Shown piece by piece: positions 17,138-24,978 of a stretch of 64,000 nt of DNA (position 1 is the first letter of the stretch; every line of letters starts with the position of its first letter). The position numbers and the translations under genes are program-made. The DNA comes from JBBQVZ01 sp963695975. Lineage in GTDB: Bacteria > Actinomycetota > UBA4738 > HRBIN12. Where the stretch lies: positions 124,001 through 188,000 of the forward strand of contig CAVOIB010000002.1 of the NCBI GenBank assembly GCA_963695975.1, in the 5' to 3' direction. The notes beneath the pieces were generated by a model that was given only the letters and a program-made list of their open reading frames with translations, searched no databases and was not told the DNA's origin.

Positions 17138-18658
17138 TCAAACCCGGACGGTTCCGCGAGAACCATCGGCCGCCGGCTCACTCACTCCGGAAGCCCCCGG
17201 GGATCCATCCGCTGGGTGCATGCCTTGTGCAGGCCCGGCACCTACGGGCTCGGAAGCCGGCTCCTCTTGGAGCAACGAGGTCGGGAACTTCACCGTGATG
17301 GTCGTCCCCTGGGAGGGAACGCTGAAGACTTCGAACGTGCCACCACCGACCTGGGCTCGCTCACGCATCATCGCCATACCGAAGTGACCTTCCGGTCCGG
17401 GTGCGCTCGTGTCGAACCCGTCGCCGTTGTCGCGGAGTTGGAGCTCCAAGAACTCGTCGTCCCCACGGACCGTGACCCACATATCGGTGGCGTTCGCGTG
17501 CTTCAGAGCGTTCATGAGGCCTTCGCGCGCGATGTGGTAGATCAGCAGGGCGATCGGCGCGGGCATCGGAACATCCTCCACGTCGTGGTGGAAGCGGACG
17601 TTTGAATCGCGCCCGATCTCGTCAGTGAACGATTCGAGCGCTTCGGCCAAACCCTTGGCTCCGAGCGGCGAACGATGCAGGTCTCGGATCAGCGCGCGGA
17701 TGCGGTCGGACGTGTCCTGCTTCGACTCCCGGATCTTCTCGAGCTGTTCTGCGGTTTCGGGGAGTTCCCCTTTGTCCAAAAGCTTCCGCGCGACGTCCAC
17801 CTGGATCGAGAGTCGGAAGAGAACCTGGGCAAGATCGTCGTGGAGGTACGCAGCGATCTTCTGCCGTTCGTCGGCCCGCTCCTCCGCCATAGCGTTCGAA
17901 AGCGACCGGAGCACCTGCTCACGTTCTTGCAGCTCCTTGTGAGCAACCTCAAGCGCCTGGCTCCTGAGGAAGACCAATCGGGCGAAGATCAACGGCGGGA
18001 AGACTGCCGGGAGTACCCAGAACCCGACCTTCGTAAAGAGAACCGCTAGCGCTAACCCAAACACGCCCAGACCAAGGTAGCTGACCAGAAACTCGCTGAG
18101 CCGCCCGATCCGCAACTCCCGTATCACCGCCCACGGGCGGAGGCCAGTTTGGATCGAGACGTAAGCCGTGACGATGCCACTGTTCACTAGATAGTCGGCA
18201 ACGGCCGCAGCCATGGCCCCGAGGATCCCCAAGTAGACACTGGCTTCAGGATTCTCCGGGAAGCTGCCGCCAATGAGGTGATACACGCCACTTGCGGCGA
18301 ACACGGATAGAGCCACCTGGCAACGATTGAAGACTGCCTTCACCAAGCCAATCTCGCGCCTGAATTCGCGCGGGTCCGTCTCGCCAATGAACGCCGTGGC
18401 CGCGGCCGCGATGGGCGGGTGGAGAACGCCGACCATCATTAACAGGGGGAACCCAAGCCCGATCTGAAGACCCCGCCAGGCTGGCACAGGAAGAAGTTCC
18501 ACAACGGCGACCAAAGCCGCCCAAAAGAGGAGCTCAGGTGTGAAGGCCGAAAGCTGGTTCGTGGCGAGTGCGATTCCCCCCACGAGGGTCGGCAAGATGA
18601 TTGCTACCTCGAAGGCGAGGAGCGCGCTCGGTCGCCGCCGTTCGTTGCCAGAGACCAT
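17138..18658 (-). CDS. Orphan sensor histidine kinase, multi-span membrane sensor, HisKA_3 type (kinase 1)
   Basis: 506 residues from ATG 18658; TTG 18712 is an in-frame alternative and neither has a clear ribosome site. Residues 15-230 form about seven membrane spans holding the motif ETDPREFRREIGLVKAVFNRCQVALSVFAA (split here at 93-122). A coiled linker (235-265) leads to the dimerisation helix with phospho-acceptor His273 in YLHDDLAQVLFRL. The ATPase domain shows N384 in LMNALKHA and the G1 box DNGDGF (410-415). The C-terminal 45 residues are a disordered Pro/Ala tail. No NarL-type regulator is adjacent. It is a paralogue of the kinase at 19004-20422. The signal is unknown. Confidence 0.85.
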   Translation of the reverse strand: MVSGNERRRPSALLAFEVAIILPTLVGGIALATNQLSAFTPELLFWAALVAVVELLPVPAWRGLQIGLGFPLLMMVGVLHPPIAAAATAFIGETDPREFRREIGLVKAVFNRCQVALSVFAASGVYHLIGGSFPENPEASVYLGILGAMAAAVADYLVNSGIVTAYVSIQTGLRPWAVIRELRIGRLSEFLVSYLGLGVFGLALAVLFTKVGFWVLPAVFPPLIFARLVFLRSQALEVAHKELQEREQVLRSLSNAMAEERADERQKIAAYLHDDLAQVLFRLSIQVDVARKLLDKGELPETAEQLEKIRESKQDTSDRIRALIRDLHRSPLGAKGLAEALESFTDEIGRDSNVRFHHDVEDVPMPAPIALLIYHIAREGLMNALKHANATDMWVTVRGDDEFLELQLRDNGDGFDTSAPGPEGHFGMAMMRERAQVGGGTFEVFSVPSQGTTITVKFPTSLLQEEPASEPVGAGPAQGMHPADGSPGASGVSEPAADGSRGTVRV

Positions 18659-18753
18659 GAGGGAATCTTGGACGCTCACCAGGGACTTTGGAAGCAAGAT
18701 AGGCCGCAACAAAATCTTCTACTGCAGGCGTCGTAGTCCCAATACCCGGCTTG

Positions 18754-18779
18754 TCCCCCGATAGGCGGTCCCCTGATAG
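18754..18779. repeat. Two direct repeats TCCCCYGATAG, 15 bp apart
   Basis: TCCCCCGATAG at 18754-18764 and TCCCCTGATAG at 18769-18779 differ at one base and are spaced 15 bp, about one and a half helical turns. They stand in the divergent region between kinase 1 and the 27-codon gene. They could bind a regulator; this is inferred from position only. Confidence 0.35.
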
Positions 18780-18832
18780 TTGCTGTGCTGTCCCCTTCAT
18801 GGGGCGTCAATTGCATCAGAGGAGGTGGACGA

Positions 18833-18916
18833 ATGAAGATCGTTAAGCGCATCGCCATCGCGCTCAGCGCTCTTCTCGCCGTCGCTCTTGCGGGTGGCGC
18901 CCACTGGAAGGTGTAG
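18833..18916 (+). CDS. 27-residue hydrophobic peptide, signal-peptide-like
   Basis: ATG 18833 to TAG 18914-18916. GGAGGTGG lies 5 nt upstream, one of the strongest ribosome sites in the window. The product starts MKIVKR, continues as a hydrophobic Ala/Leu/Ile/Val helix to about residue 20 (ending AVALA) and finishes with the short tail GGAHWKV. A signal peptidase could cut after ALA, releasing the seven-residue tail; otherwise it would sit in the membrane as a single-span microprotein. It is followed within 60 nt by a palindrome and an intrinsic terminator, so it is a complete transcription unit. It lies between two paralogous orphan kinases. Function unknown; a signalling peptide or kinase-modulating microprotein is inference. 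Confidence 0.55.
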   Translation: MKIVKRIAIALSALLAVALAGGAHWKV

Positions 18917-18931
18917 CAGCACCCGCAATCA

Positions 18932-18947
18932 GCAATCGCGCGATTGC
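18932..18947. repeat. 16-bp perfect palindrome GCAATCGCGCGATTGC
   Basis: Self-complementary over 16 bp, located between the peptide stop and the terminator stem and ending 2 nt before that stem. It may stack with the terminator in RNA or be a protein site. Confidence 0.45.
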
Positions 18948-18949
18948 CT

Positions 18950-18975
18950 AAGGCCCCCAGCGAAGGGGGCCTTTT
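18950..18975 (+). terminator. Intrinsic terminator after the 27-codon gene
   Basis: AAGGCCCCC (18950-18958) pairs perfectly with GGGGGCCTT (18965-18973) across a 6-nt loop, followed by TT (four T in total). It ends the peptide transcript; on the other strand it lies just past the stop of kinase 2 and may serve that gene too. Confidence 0.75.
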
Positions 18976-19003
18976 GGCGTTAGGGGCATCCTTGTGACCG
19001 ACG

Positions 19004-20422
19004 CTAGAGGTCAATCTCCGGAGGAAACGCGGCCATGACCCGCGTGCCGGCGCCAAGCTGACTGTCTATTACGATTCGGCCCCTGCCCGACTCGACGCGC
19101 TCTGCAATCAGTTGCAGCCCGAAATGTTCCTCATGATCGACGTCAACTGGATTGAACCCGACTCCGTCGTCCTCAACAATGAGACGGATCGCATCTCCAT
19201 CTTTGAACAGGCGAACCGCGATCCGTGTCGCACGGGAGTGTCGGGCTGCGTTGTTGAGTGCCTCACGCACCACTTGGTAGGCGAGTAGCTGAGTCAAAGG
19301 TGACCCGCCAACGTCGTTGAGGGAGAGATCTATTCGAGGCGAGCCCGCGCCCTCAAGTTGCGCGGCGAGTAGTTCGATGGTGGCGTTGAGTCCGCCGGGG
19401 CCCAACGACGAGTGCCTCAAGTCTCGAACAAGGTTCCTGATCGCAGCTTGGGCGGCCTCAGTGGCGGCTATCAACTCAGGCAGGTCTTCGTCGAGGTCCA
19501 GCAGGCGCCCAGAGCTCAGGTCTTGACGCAATACTTGCCCCATGAGGTGAACCTTGAATAGTGGCGGAAGAACTTCGTCGTGCAATTCGCCTGCAACGGC
19601 CATGCGCTCGTCCTTTCGCTCCCGCAGTGCCTGCGTCGCACCTGAAATGAGAGCGCGGTCCTTCGCTTCAATCTTCAGGGTGGCCTCTTCGAGACGCCGA
19701 CCTCTGAGGAACATCTGTCGCGCGATGACCAGAGGTATGAGGAATGCCACCAATCCCCAGGCCGCAGCTACTTCATATATGGCAGCGAGGACCACGGCTA
19801 GGAGGCCGAGGCACACATAGCCAAGAGCATGCTCGACTGGGGCGTCCCCATGAACTCGCCTCAGGACTTCAGTTGGCGACAGCCTGGTCATGATGGCGAC
19901 TGGAATCACCACCAGAATCGTGTTGGTCAACCAGTCGGCGCCTAGGGCGACTAAAGCAATCGCAATCACGCGCGGCCAGACCAACACGCTCCCGTTCAAG
20001 GAGTGGAAGACAATTGAGGCCATGATCACGCTCGCAGCCACTTGGCTTCGGTTGTAAAGGCCACGCGCCAGGCTCACCTCATGCCGGAACTCCCGAGTGT
20101 CAACCGCTGCAACAAAGGCCACCAAGCCTGCCAGCCAAGGGGACATGACCATGCCCGCCGCCAATGTCACTGGTAGAGACATGCTTAGGGAAACGTCCCC
20201 CCAGAGGCTGACCGGCAAGAGGTCCGCTACCGCAGCAACAGCCGCCCACAGAGCCAGTGTCTGAATCTCACCCGCCAAGTAAGGCCAGTGAATCGCAGAA
20301 GCGCCAACTAAAGCGGCGACGAGCACTACCGCAAGGCAGTAGAACAACGCTTTGACGGCAAACGGCTCACTCGCTCCAGCTCCTGCGTTCAACTTCCCCT
20401 GGGTTGTTGCGGTGGCAGACAT
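19004..20422 (-). CDS. Orphan sensor histidine kinase, multi-span membrane sensor, HisKA_3 type (kinase 2)
   Basis: 472 residues from ATG 20422, with GGGGGGAAGG 3 nt upstream; an open frame further upstream is not needed. About seven spans (22-240) carry VDTREFRHEVSLARGLYNRS (108-127), matching the DPREFRREIGLVKAVFNRC motif of kinase 1, so the two sensors are homologous. The coiled linker (242-272) leads to His281 in AGELHDEVLPPLF; the ATPase domain has NNAARHSRA, DDGVGF and FGLQLIAERV. The kinase ends 28 nt from the terminator behind the peptide gene. No dedicated NarL-type regulator is nearby; the OmpR regulator at 20552 is divergent and has its own kinase. Confidence 0.85.
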   Translation of the reverse strand: MSATATTQGKLNAGAGASEPFAVKALFYCLAVVLVAALVGASAIHWPYLAGEIQTLALWAAVAAVADLLPVSLWGDVSLSMSLPVTLAAGMVMSPWLAGLVAFVAAVDTREFRHEVSLARGLYNRSQVAASVIMASIVFHSLNGSVLVWPRVIAIALVALGADWLTNTILVVIPVAIMTRLSPTEVLRRVHGDAPVEHALGYVCLGLLAVVLAAIYEVAAAWGLVAFLIPLVIARQMFLRGRRLEEATLKIEAKDRALISGATQALRERKDERMAVAGELHDEVLPPLFKVHLMGQVLRQDLSSGRLLDLDEDLPELIAATEAAQAAIRNLVRDLRHSSLGPGGLNATIELLAAQLEGAGSPRIDLSLNDVGGSPLTQLLAYQVVREALNNAARHSRATRIAVRLFKDGDAIRLIVEDDGVGFNPVDVDHEEHFGLQLIAERVESGRGRIVIDSQLGAGTRVMAAFPPEIDL

Positions 20423-20539
20423 CGACCTTCCCCCCTTCGATCTGGCGACGGGGAAGGCGCACCGCCGGAAGCTCGCTAGTTCTACCCAAAGGCACCGACA
20501 GCGGCAAGAACGCCAAGTTCGAGTCGCGACGTGCGGCGA

Positions 20540-20545
20540 TACGAT
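20540..20545 (+). promoter_or_regulatory. -10 box (TACGAT) of a leaderless start, response regulator
   Basis: TACGAT lies 6 nt before ATG 20552. This favours that ATG over the upstream in-frame GTG 20531. Confidence 0.45.
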
Positions 20546-20551
20546 GGCTGG

Positions 20552-21235
20552 ATGAAGCCCAGAGTGCTTGTTGTGGAGGACGAGGGCGCGATCGCGGTGC
20601 CACTTGCGGAGCACCTGGAGCGAGAGGGCTTCGACACCGAGGTGACCGGCACGATCGAGGCTGCTTCGGCCGCCTTCAACAACGGGGCTCCGGACCTGAT
20701 CCTGCTCGACGTGATGCTCCCCGATGGTGACGGAAGGGACCTCTGTCGCCAGATCAGGACCCGTTCAGATGTCCCGATCATCATGCTCACCGCGCGCGGC
20801 GAGGAGATCGACAAGATCGTCGGACTCGAATTGGGGGCAGACGACTACGTGGTCAAACCGTTCTCCGCCGGCGAGCTTGTCGCACGGATGCGAGCGATCA
20901 TGCGCCGAGGGCGCGCCACCGCGCGCAAGGGGCCGATCGACGTCGGACCCATCCATCTGGATCCGGCCTCGCGCACCGTTACCAAGGATGGAGAGCCGGT
21001 CGAGCTCGCAGCGAAGGAGTTCGACCTGCTCCACATGTTGATGGCCAACGCGGGCCAGGTTGTCCGCCGCGAGGACATCATGGACGAGGTCTGGGATCCG
21101 CACTGGTTCGGACCGACGAAGACGCTCGACGTCCACATCTCGTGGCTCCGCAAGAAGCTCGAGGAGACCCCGTCTGATCCCCGGTACATCACGACGGTGC
21201 GGGGCGTGGGCTTCAAGTTCGCCGCGCCCTCGTGA
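20552..21235 (+). CDS. OmpR-family response regulator
   Basis: 227 residues. The receiver domain has the acidic pocket VVEDEG, phospho-acceptor Asp53 in ILLDVMLPDGDG, Thr80 in MLTAR and Lys102 in VVKPFSAGEL. The C-terminal winged helix reads VELAAKEFDLLHMLMANAGQVVRREDIMDEVWDP then TLDVHISWLRKKL, as in RegX3/PhoB-type regulators. It is coupled by a GTGA overlap to the kinase at 21232. Target genes are not evident; phosphate or envelope stress control are common for this class. Confidence 0.9.
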   Translation: MKPRVLVVEDEGAIAVPLAEHLEREGFDTEVTGTIEAASAAFNNGAPDLILLDVMLPDGDGRDLCRQIRTRSDVPIIMLTARGEEIDKIVGLELGADDYVVKPFSAGELVARMRAIMRRGRATARKGPIDVGPIHLDPASRTVTKDGEPVELAAKEFDLLHMLMANAGQVVRREDIMDEVWDPHWFGPTKTLDVHISWLRKKLEETPSDPRYITTVRGVGFKFAAPS

Positions 21236-22635
21236 AGGTCCGAAGCCGGCTCATCCTGGCCTTCACGTACCTGGTCGTCACGGTCTTGGTGGCGCTCACG
21301 ATCCCGTTGCTGTTCAGTCTCCGCGAACGCGCGCGTGCAGAGAAGAAGTCAGAGGTTCTCGCGAGCGTCCAGGCGATCGCCGCAAGCCTCGACTCAGCCA
21401 CGCTCGTCCCCGGGCCACAGCTCGATCGCCTGGTCAAGCGCTACGCGAAGCAGGTAGACGGTCGAGTGATCGCCATGAACCGTAAGGGCGTCGTGCTCGC
21501 GGACTCGGATGGGATCGGCGTCGGGCAGAACTACGACACGCCGTTGCGGCCCGAGATCCAGGCAGCGTTGAACCCCGACAACCCGCAGGCCAACGTTCAG
21601 ATCCGCCACAGCGACACCGAGCAAGCCGACATCATGGTCGCCGCCGCTCCGGTGATCGACGAGGCTCTGATCGGCGCAGCCCGGATCACCAAGAACATCC
21701 AGTCGGTGAACGACGCCGTCCGCAGGACCACGATCGGGCTCATCGTCGTGATCGGAGGTACGGGACTCTTCGTGGGACTCGTGATCGCACTCGCGATGTC
21801 CGGCTCGCTCGCACGACCGCTGACCCGGCTGGCGGCTGCCGCGCGCCGACTGGGTTCGGGTGATCTCCAAGCCCGCGCGGGCGACGTGGGCGGAGCCGAT
21901 GAGATCCGCGATCTCGCGGGATCGTTCGACGAGATGGCCGACCGGCTCGAACGCACCGTCCAGGCGCAGCGGGAGTTCGTCGCCAATGCGAGCCACCAAC
22001 TGCGGACGCCGCTCACCGGGATGAAGCTGCGACTGGAGACGGCCGCCGATCAGGCACCCACGGAGGACCTGAAGCAACAGTTGCAGGCCGCCGATCATGA
22101 GGTCGACCGTCTCGCCGCGACGGTCGATCGTCTGTTGGTCATGGCGCGCAAGCTCGAGGAGGGCGACCCGACCGATGTCGAACTGCGCGACGCGGCCGAG
22201 CGCGCGGCGGAACGATGGCGCGAACGCGCGGCGGCGAACCGCTCGACGATCGCGGTGGACGGAGTCACGTCCCGCGCTCAGGCGAACCCCACCGACGTCG
22301 ACCAGATCCTGGACAACCTGCTCGAGAACGCAATCTCGTACGCGCGTGGAGCCGTCGAGGTCCGTACGGGGATCGTCGAACAGCGCGCGTTCCTCGAGGT
22401 TCGCGATCACGGCAAGGGGATCCCACACGAGGAGCGGGCCAAGGTGACGGAGCGCTTCTACCGTGGAAGGAACGCTCCACCGGGAGGGTCGGGATTGGGT
22501 CTGGCGATCGCGCGCGAACTGGCCGAACGCTGGGACGGGGCGCTCTCCGTGCAAGACACCGAAGGTGGCGGCACACGGATCGAGGTGCGGTTCCGCATGT
22601 CCTCGATGAGCACCGATGGGAACATCGATCGATGA
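21232..22635 (+). CDS. HAMP-domain sensor histidine kinase, partner of the OmpR regulator
   Basis: 467 residues. Span 1 at 7-29, an extracytoplasmic sensor domain of about 135 residues, span 2 at 167-191, a HAMP segment (192-245), the HisKA helix with His255 in NASHQLRTPLTGM, then the ATPase domain with NLLENAISYARG, VRDHGKGIP and GGSGLGLAIARELAE. The GTG start lies inside the regulator's stop (GTGA), so the pair is co-translated. The extracytoplasmic part is a Cache-like or PAS-like fold by pattern (VIAMNRKGVVLADSDG). The ligand is unknown. The stop overlaps the start of the next gene (ATGA). Confidence 0.9.
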   Translation: MKVRSRLILAFTYLVVTVLVALTIPLLFSLRERARAEKKSEVLASVQAIAASLDSATLVPGPQLDRLVKRYAKQVDGRVIAMNRKGVVLADSDGIGVGQNYDTPLRPEIQAALNPDNPQANVQIRHSDTEQADIMVAAAPVIDEALIGAARITKNIQSVNDAVRRTTIGLIVVIGGTGLFVGLVIALAMSGSLARPLTRLAAAARRLGSGDLQARAGDVGGADEIRDLAGSFDEMADRLERTVQAQREFVANASHQLRTPLTGMKLRLETAADQAPTEDLKQQLQAADHEVDRLAATVDRLLVMARKLEEGDPTDVELRDAAERAAERWRERAAANRSTIAVDGVTSRAQANPTDVDQILDNLLENAISYARGAVEVRTGIVEQRAFLEVRDHGKGIPHEERAKVTERFYRGRNAPPGGSGLGLAIARELAERWDGALSVQDTEGGGTRIEVRFRMSSMSTDGNIDR

Positions 22636-23249
22636 CGCGGACACCGGTCGGGGTGTGGATCGATCCCGGATGCCCTTGGGCGTGGCAGGCGTCCGTGTGG
22701 CTCCGGCGGCTCTCCGAGGCGAAGCGGGTGCGGCTCGATTGGCGGCTCTTCAGCCTCGAACTGAACGCGCTCCCCCCCGAGACGCCGTTCTGGGAGGCAT
22801 GTCAGCGCGACGGAGAGGCACTCGTCGCGCTCGCGCTCGCTCGACGCGAGGGAGGAAATGCTGCGTTCGAGCGGCTGTACGACGCGATCGGCAGGCTGCT
22901 GCACGACGAGAAGCTGGAGCCGACCCTCGAGGTCGTGCGCGCGGCAGCGGTCGAGGCCGGGGTCCCCAACATCGTCGACCGCGCCCTCGCGATCGACGAA
23001 CTCACCGATGAGATCCGCGAGGAGTTCGTTGACGCCCGGGATAGAAGCGTCTTCGGGGTGCCGACGCTGCAGATCGCCGACACGAAGGTGCTCTACGGGC
23101 CGATCATGGCCCTCGCACCCGAGGGCCCTGAGGCCGAAGAACTCTGGACGCATACTCGCTGGCTGGCCGAACGCTCCGACTTCTTCGAGTTCAAGCGGTG
23201 GCCCCGCGACGTCCGACCGGGTCAGACCGTCACACCAACCGTTGATTGA
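22632..23249 (+). CDS. DsbA/FrnE-like thioredoxin-fold protein with CPWA in place of CxxC
   Basis: 205 residues from ATG 22632, overlapping the kinase stop. The opening VGVWIDPGCPWAWQASVWLR puts a single cysteine (C14) at the DsbA active-site position with Ala at the second cysteine; FGVPTLQI supplies the cis-proline loop. The rest is the helical insertion of the FrnE/HCCA-isomerase group. No signal peptide is present, so it acts in the cytoplasm, perhaps as a glutathione/mycothiol-type transferase or isomerase rather than an oxidase. The link with the upstream two-component genes is by operon position. Confidence 0.75.
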   Translation: MTRTPVGVWIDPGCPWAWQASVWLRRLSEAKRVRLDWRLFSLELNALPPETPFWEACQRDGEALVALALARREGGNAAFERLYDAIGRLLHDEKLEPTLEVVRAAAVEAGVPNIVDRALAIDELTDEIREEFVDARDRSVFGVPTLQIADTKVLYGPIMALAPEGPEAEELWTHTRWLAERSDFFEFKRWPRDVRPGQTVTPTVD

Positions 23250-23256
23250 AGGTGAC

Positions 23257-23288
23257 GCGGCTCTTAACCGGGGCTTTGCGTGAGCCGC
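23257..23288 (+). terminator. Possible hairpin after the DsbA-like gene
   Basis: GCGGCTC (23257-23263) pairs with GAGCCGC (23282-23288) over an 18-nt loop, just after the stop of the three-gene operon. There is no T-run, so termination is uncertain. Confidence 0.3.
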
Positions 23289-23290
23289 TC

Positions 23291-23296
23291 TAGGCT
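23291..23296 (+). promoter_or_regulatory. -10 box (TAGGCT) of a leaderless start, small anchored protein
   Basis: TAGGCT is 6 nt before ATG 23303, immediately after the hairpin at 23257-23288. Confidence 0.45.
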
Positions 23297-23302
23297 TCCT
23301 TC

Positions 23303-23602
23303 ATGAGGCGCATCGTGGGGGTCATAGCGCTTGGAGTGGCGGGCTTGGTCTTGGCGGTCGCGCTCTCGATGGGCGCGTTCGCTCTTGCCGGTCGCGCCGT
23401 CGGCGAGCCGGCGTCCGCGGTCCAGATCTCGACACCCGCCCCACCGCGGAGCTCCTCGGATAGCCCTGCCTCCACGGCCATCCAACCGTCCTCGTCGCCG
23501 GCGGCGGACGATCACGGTGCCGCCTCACCGATCCCGCACCATCAGGATTCGCCCCTGCCGACCGACGATCACGGTGGCGGCGGACACGGCTCGGACGACT
23601 AA
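23303..23602 (+). CDS. Small membrane-anchored protein with His/Asp/Gly-rich tail
   Basis: 99 residues. A basic start (MRR) and hydrophobic segment (4-30) form a signal anchor; a Ser/Pro-rich linker follows, then a tail with ADDHG, PHHQD, DDHGGGGHGSDD, i.e. repeated Asp-Asp-His units. Such tails can bind divalent metals outside the cell. I recognise no named family. It is a single gene after the two-component operon and before the PGPGW protein. Confidence 0.6.
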   Translation: MRRIVGVIALGVAGLVLAVALSMGAFALAGRAVGEPASAVQISTPAPPRSSSDSPASTAIQPSSSPAADDHGAASPIPHHQDSPLPTDDHGGGGHGSDD

Positions 23603-23682
23603 GCACCGCAGCCGGACGCCGAGGGTAGCGGCTGACCCGGTGGCGACGCTGGCGCCGTGACGTGGCAGAGTAGTGCCAACGC

Positions 23683-24072
23683 ATGAGCGAGCAACCGCAC
23701 CGACACGACGTCTGGGGCGATGACCCCGAGGAACGCGACGCGAGCGCGACCGTCGCTGAGATCGCGGCGACCGAACCGGAGCTCGCGAGACGCTGGCACG
23801 ACCATCCGGCGGTCGTGCCGTTCAAGGCGGTCGTCCTGTTCGTCGGCCGTAACGGCCGGCGCATCGGCGTGACGGTCGTCGGCATCGTGGTGCTGCTGAT
23901 CGGCCTCGCGGGTCTAGTGCTACCCGTCCTCCCTGGGTGGCTGCTGATCTTCGTGGGTCTCGGGATCTTGGCGACGGAGTACGTCTGGGCCCAGCGACTG
24001 CTGCGCCTGGCGAGGGAGAAGGCGAACAGCGCCAAGGACAAGGTCTTACGCAAGAACAACAAGGACCAGTGA
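23683..24072 (+). CDS. PGPGW-like small transmembrane protein
   Basis: 129 residues. A charged N-terminal half is followed by two close spans with VLPVLPGWLLIFVGLGILATEYVWAQRLL, the signature of the PGPGW family (TIGR02611-type membrane proteins), and a basic tail KDKVLRKNNKDQ. The function of the family is unknown. TAGTGC 6 nt before the ATG is a weak -10-like sequence. The stop overlaps the GTG of the DUF72 gene. Confidence 0.75.
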   Translation: MSEQPHRHDVWGDDPEERDASATVAEIAATEPELARRWHDHPAVVPFKAVVLFVGRNGRRIGVTVVGIVVLLIGLAGLVLPVLPGWLLIFVGLGILATEYVWAQRLLRLAREKANSAKDKVLRKNNKDQ

Positions 24073-24977
24073 GCGGCCGGATCCTCATCGGGACGTCATC
24101 CTGGACGGATCCGACGCTGGTGAAGGACGGACACTTCTATCCCCCTGAAGCGAAGACGGCGGAGGCGCGGCTGAAGTTCTATGCCACCCGCTTCCCCTTG
24201 GTGGAGGTCGATTCCACGTATTACTACCCGCCGTCGGAGAAGAACGCGGTCCTGTGGATCGAGCGCACGCCCGCGGACTTCACATTCAATGTCAAGGCGT
24301 ACTCGCTCCTCACGAACCACCCCACTCGACCCGATTCGCTGTACGCCGACATCAAGTCGTCCCTCGCCCCCGAGGTGCTCGAGAAGCGCAACGTGTACCG
24401 CGACAAGCTTCCCGACGAGGCCGTGGACGAAGTGTGGCAGCGGTTCCGCGATGCGCTCATGCCGCTGCACTCGGCCGGCAAGCTCGGCGCCGTGCTGTTC
24501 CAGTTCCCGCAGTGGTTCGTGATCTCGAAGAAGAGCAAGGCCTACATCGAAGAGTGCGCGGCGCGTCTGCCCGACTATCGCGTGGCCGTCGAGTTCCGAC
24601 ACGAGAGCTGGATGAGCGAGCGGAACCGCGAGGAGACGCTGTCGTTCCTGGAGGAGCGGCGGCTGCCGTTCGTGTGCGTGGACATGCCGCAGGGCTTCGA
24701 TTCGAGCGTACCCCCGATCGCGGCGGCCACCGCCGACGACCTGTCCATGGTCCGCTTCCACGGTCGCAGCCGCGAGGCATGGACCGTCAAGACCGAGAGC
24801 GCCGCGGATCGGTTCAAGTACGACTACTCACAGGAAGAGCTCGTCGAGTGGGTCCCAAAGTTGCGGCAGCTCGCGTCGGAGACCCGGGAGACCCACGTCC
24901 TGATGAACAACTGCTACCGCGACTTCGCGGTCCGAAACGCCGCGGAGCTGGGTGACCTCCTGCGACTGGACCTCTGA
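24069..24977 (+). CDS. DUF72 family protein
   Basis: 302 residues from GTG 24069, overlapping the previous stop (GTGA). ILIGTSSWTDPTLVKDGHFYP at the start, FPLVEVDSTYYYPPSEKN, DFTFNVKAYSLLTNHPT and AVEFRHESW are the conserved blocks of DUF72, a TIM-barrel family (YecE-like) without a settled function. HVLMNNCYRDFAVRNA is the usual C-terminal block. It is probably cytosolic. It stands in a row of five genes with very short gaps on the plus strand. Confidence 0.85.
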   Translation: MSGRILIGTSSWTDPTLVKDGHFYPPEAKTAEARLKFYATRFPLVEVDSTYYYPPSEKNAVLWIERTPADFTFNVKAYSLLTNHPTRPDSLYADIKSSLAPEVLEKRNVYRDKLPDEAVDEVWQRFRDALMPLHSAGKLGAVLFQFPQWFVISKKSKAYIEECAARLPDYRVAVEFRHESWMSERNREETLSFLEERRLPFVCVDMPQGFDSSVPPIAAATADDLSMVRFHGRSREAWTVKTESAADRFKYDYSQEELVEWVPKLRQLASETRETHVLMNNCYRDFAVRNAAELGDLLRLDL

Positions 24978-24978
24978 C

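Noticed and set aside
22632..23249. Selenocysteine at the CPWA site of the DsbA-like protein
   Set aside because: The relevant codon is GCG (Ala), not TGA.
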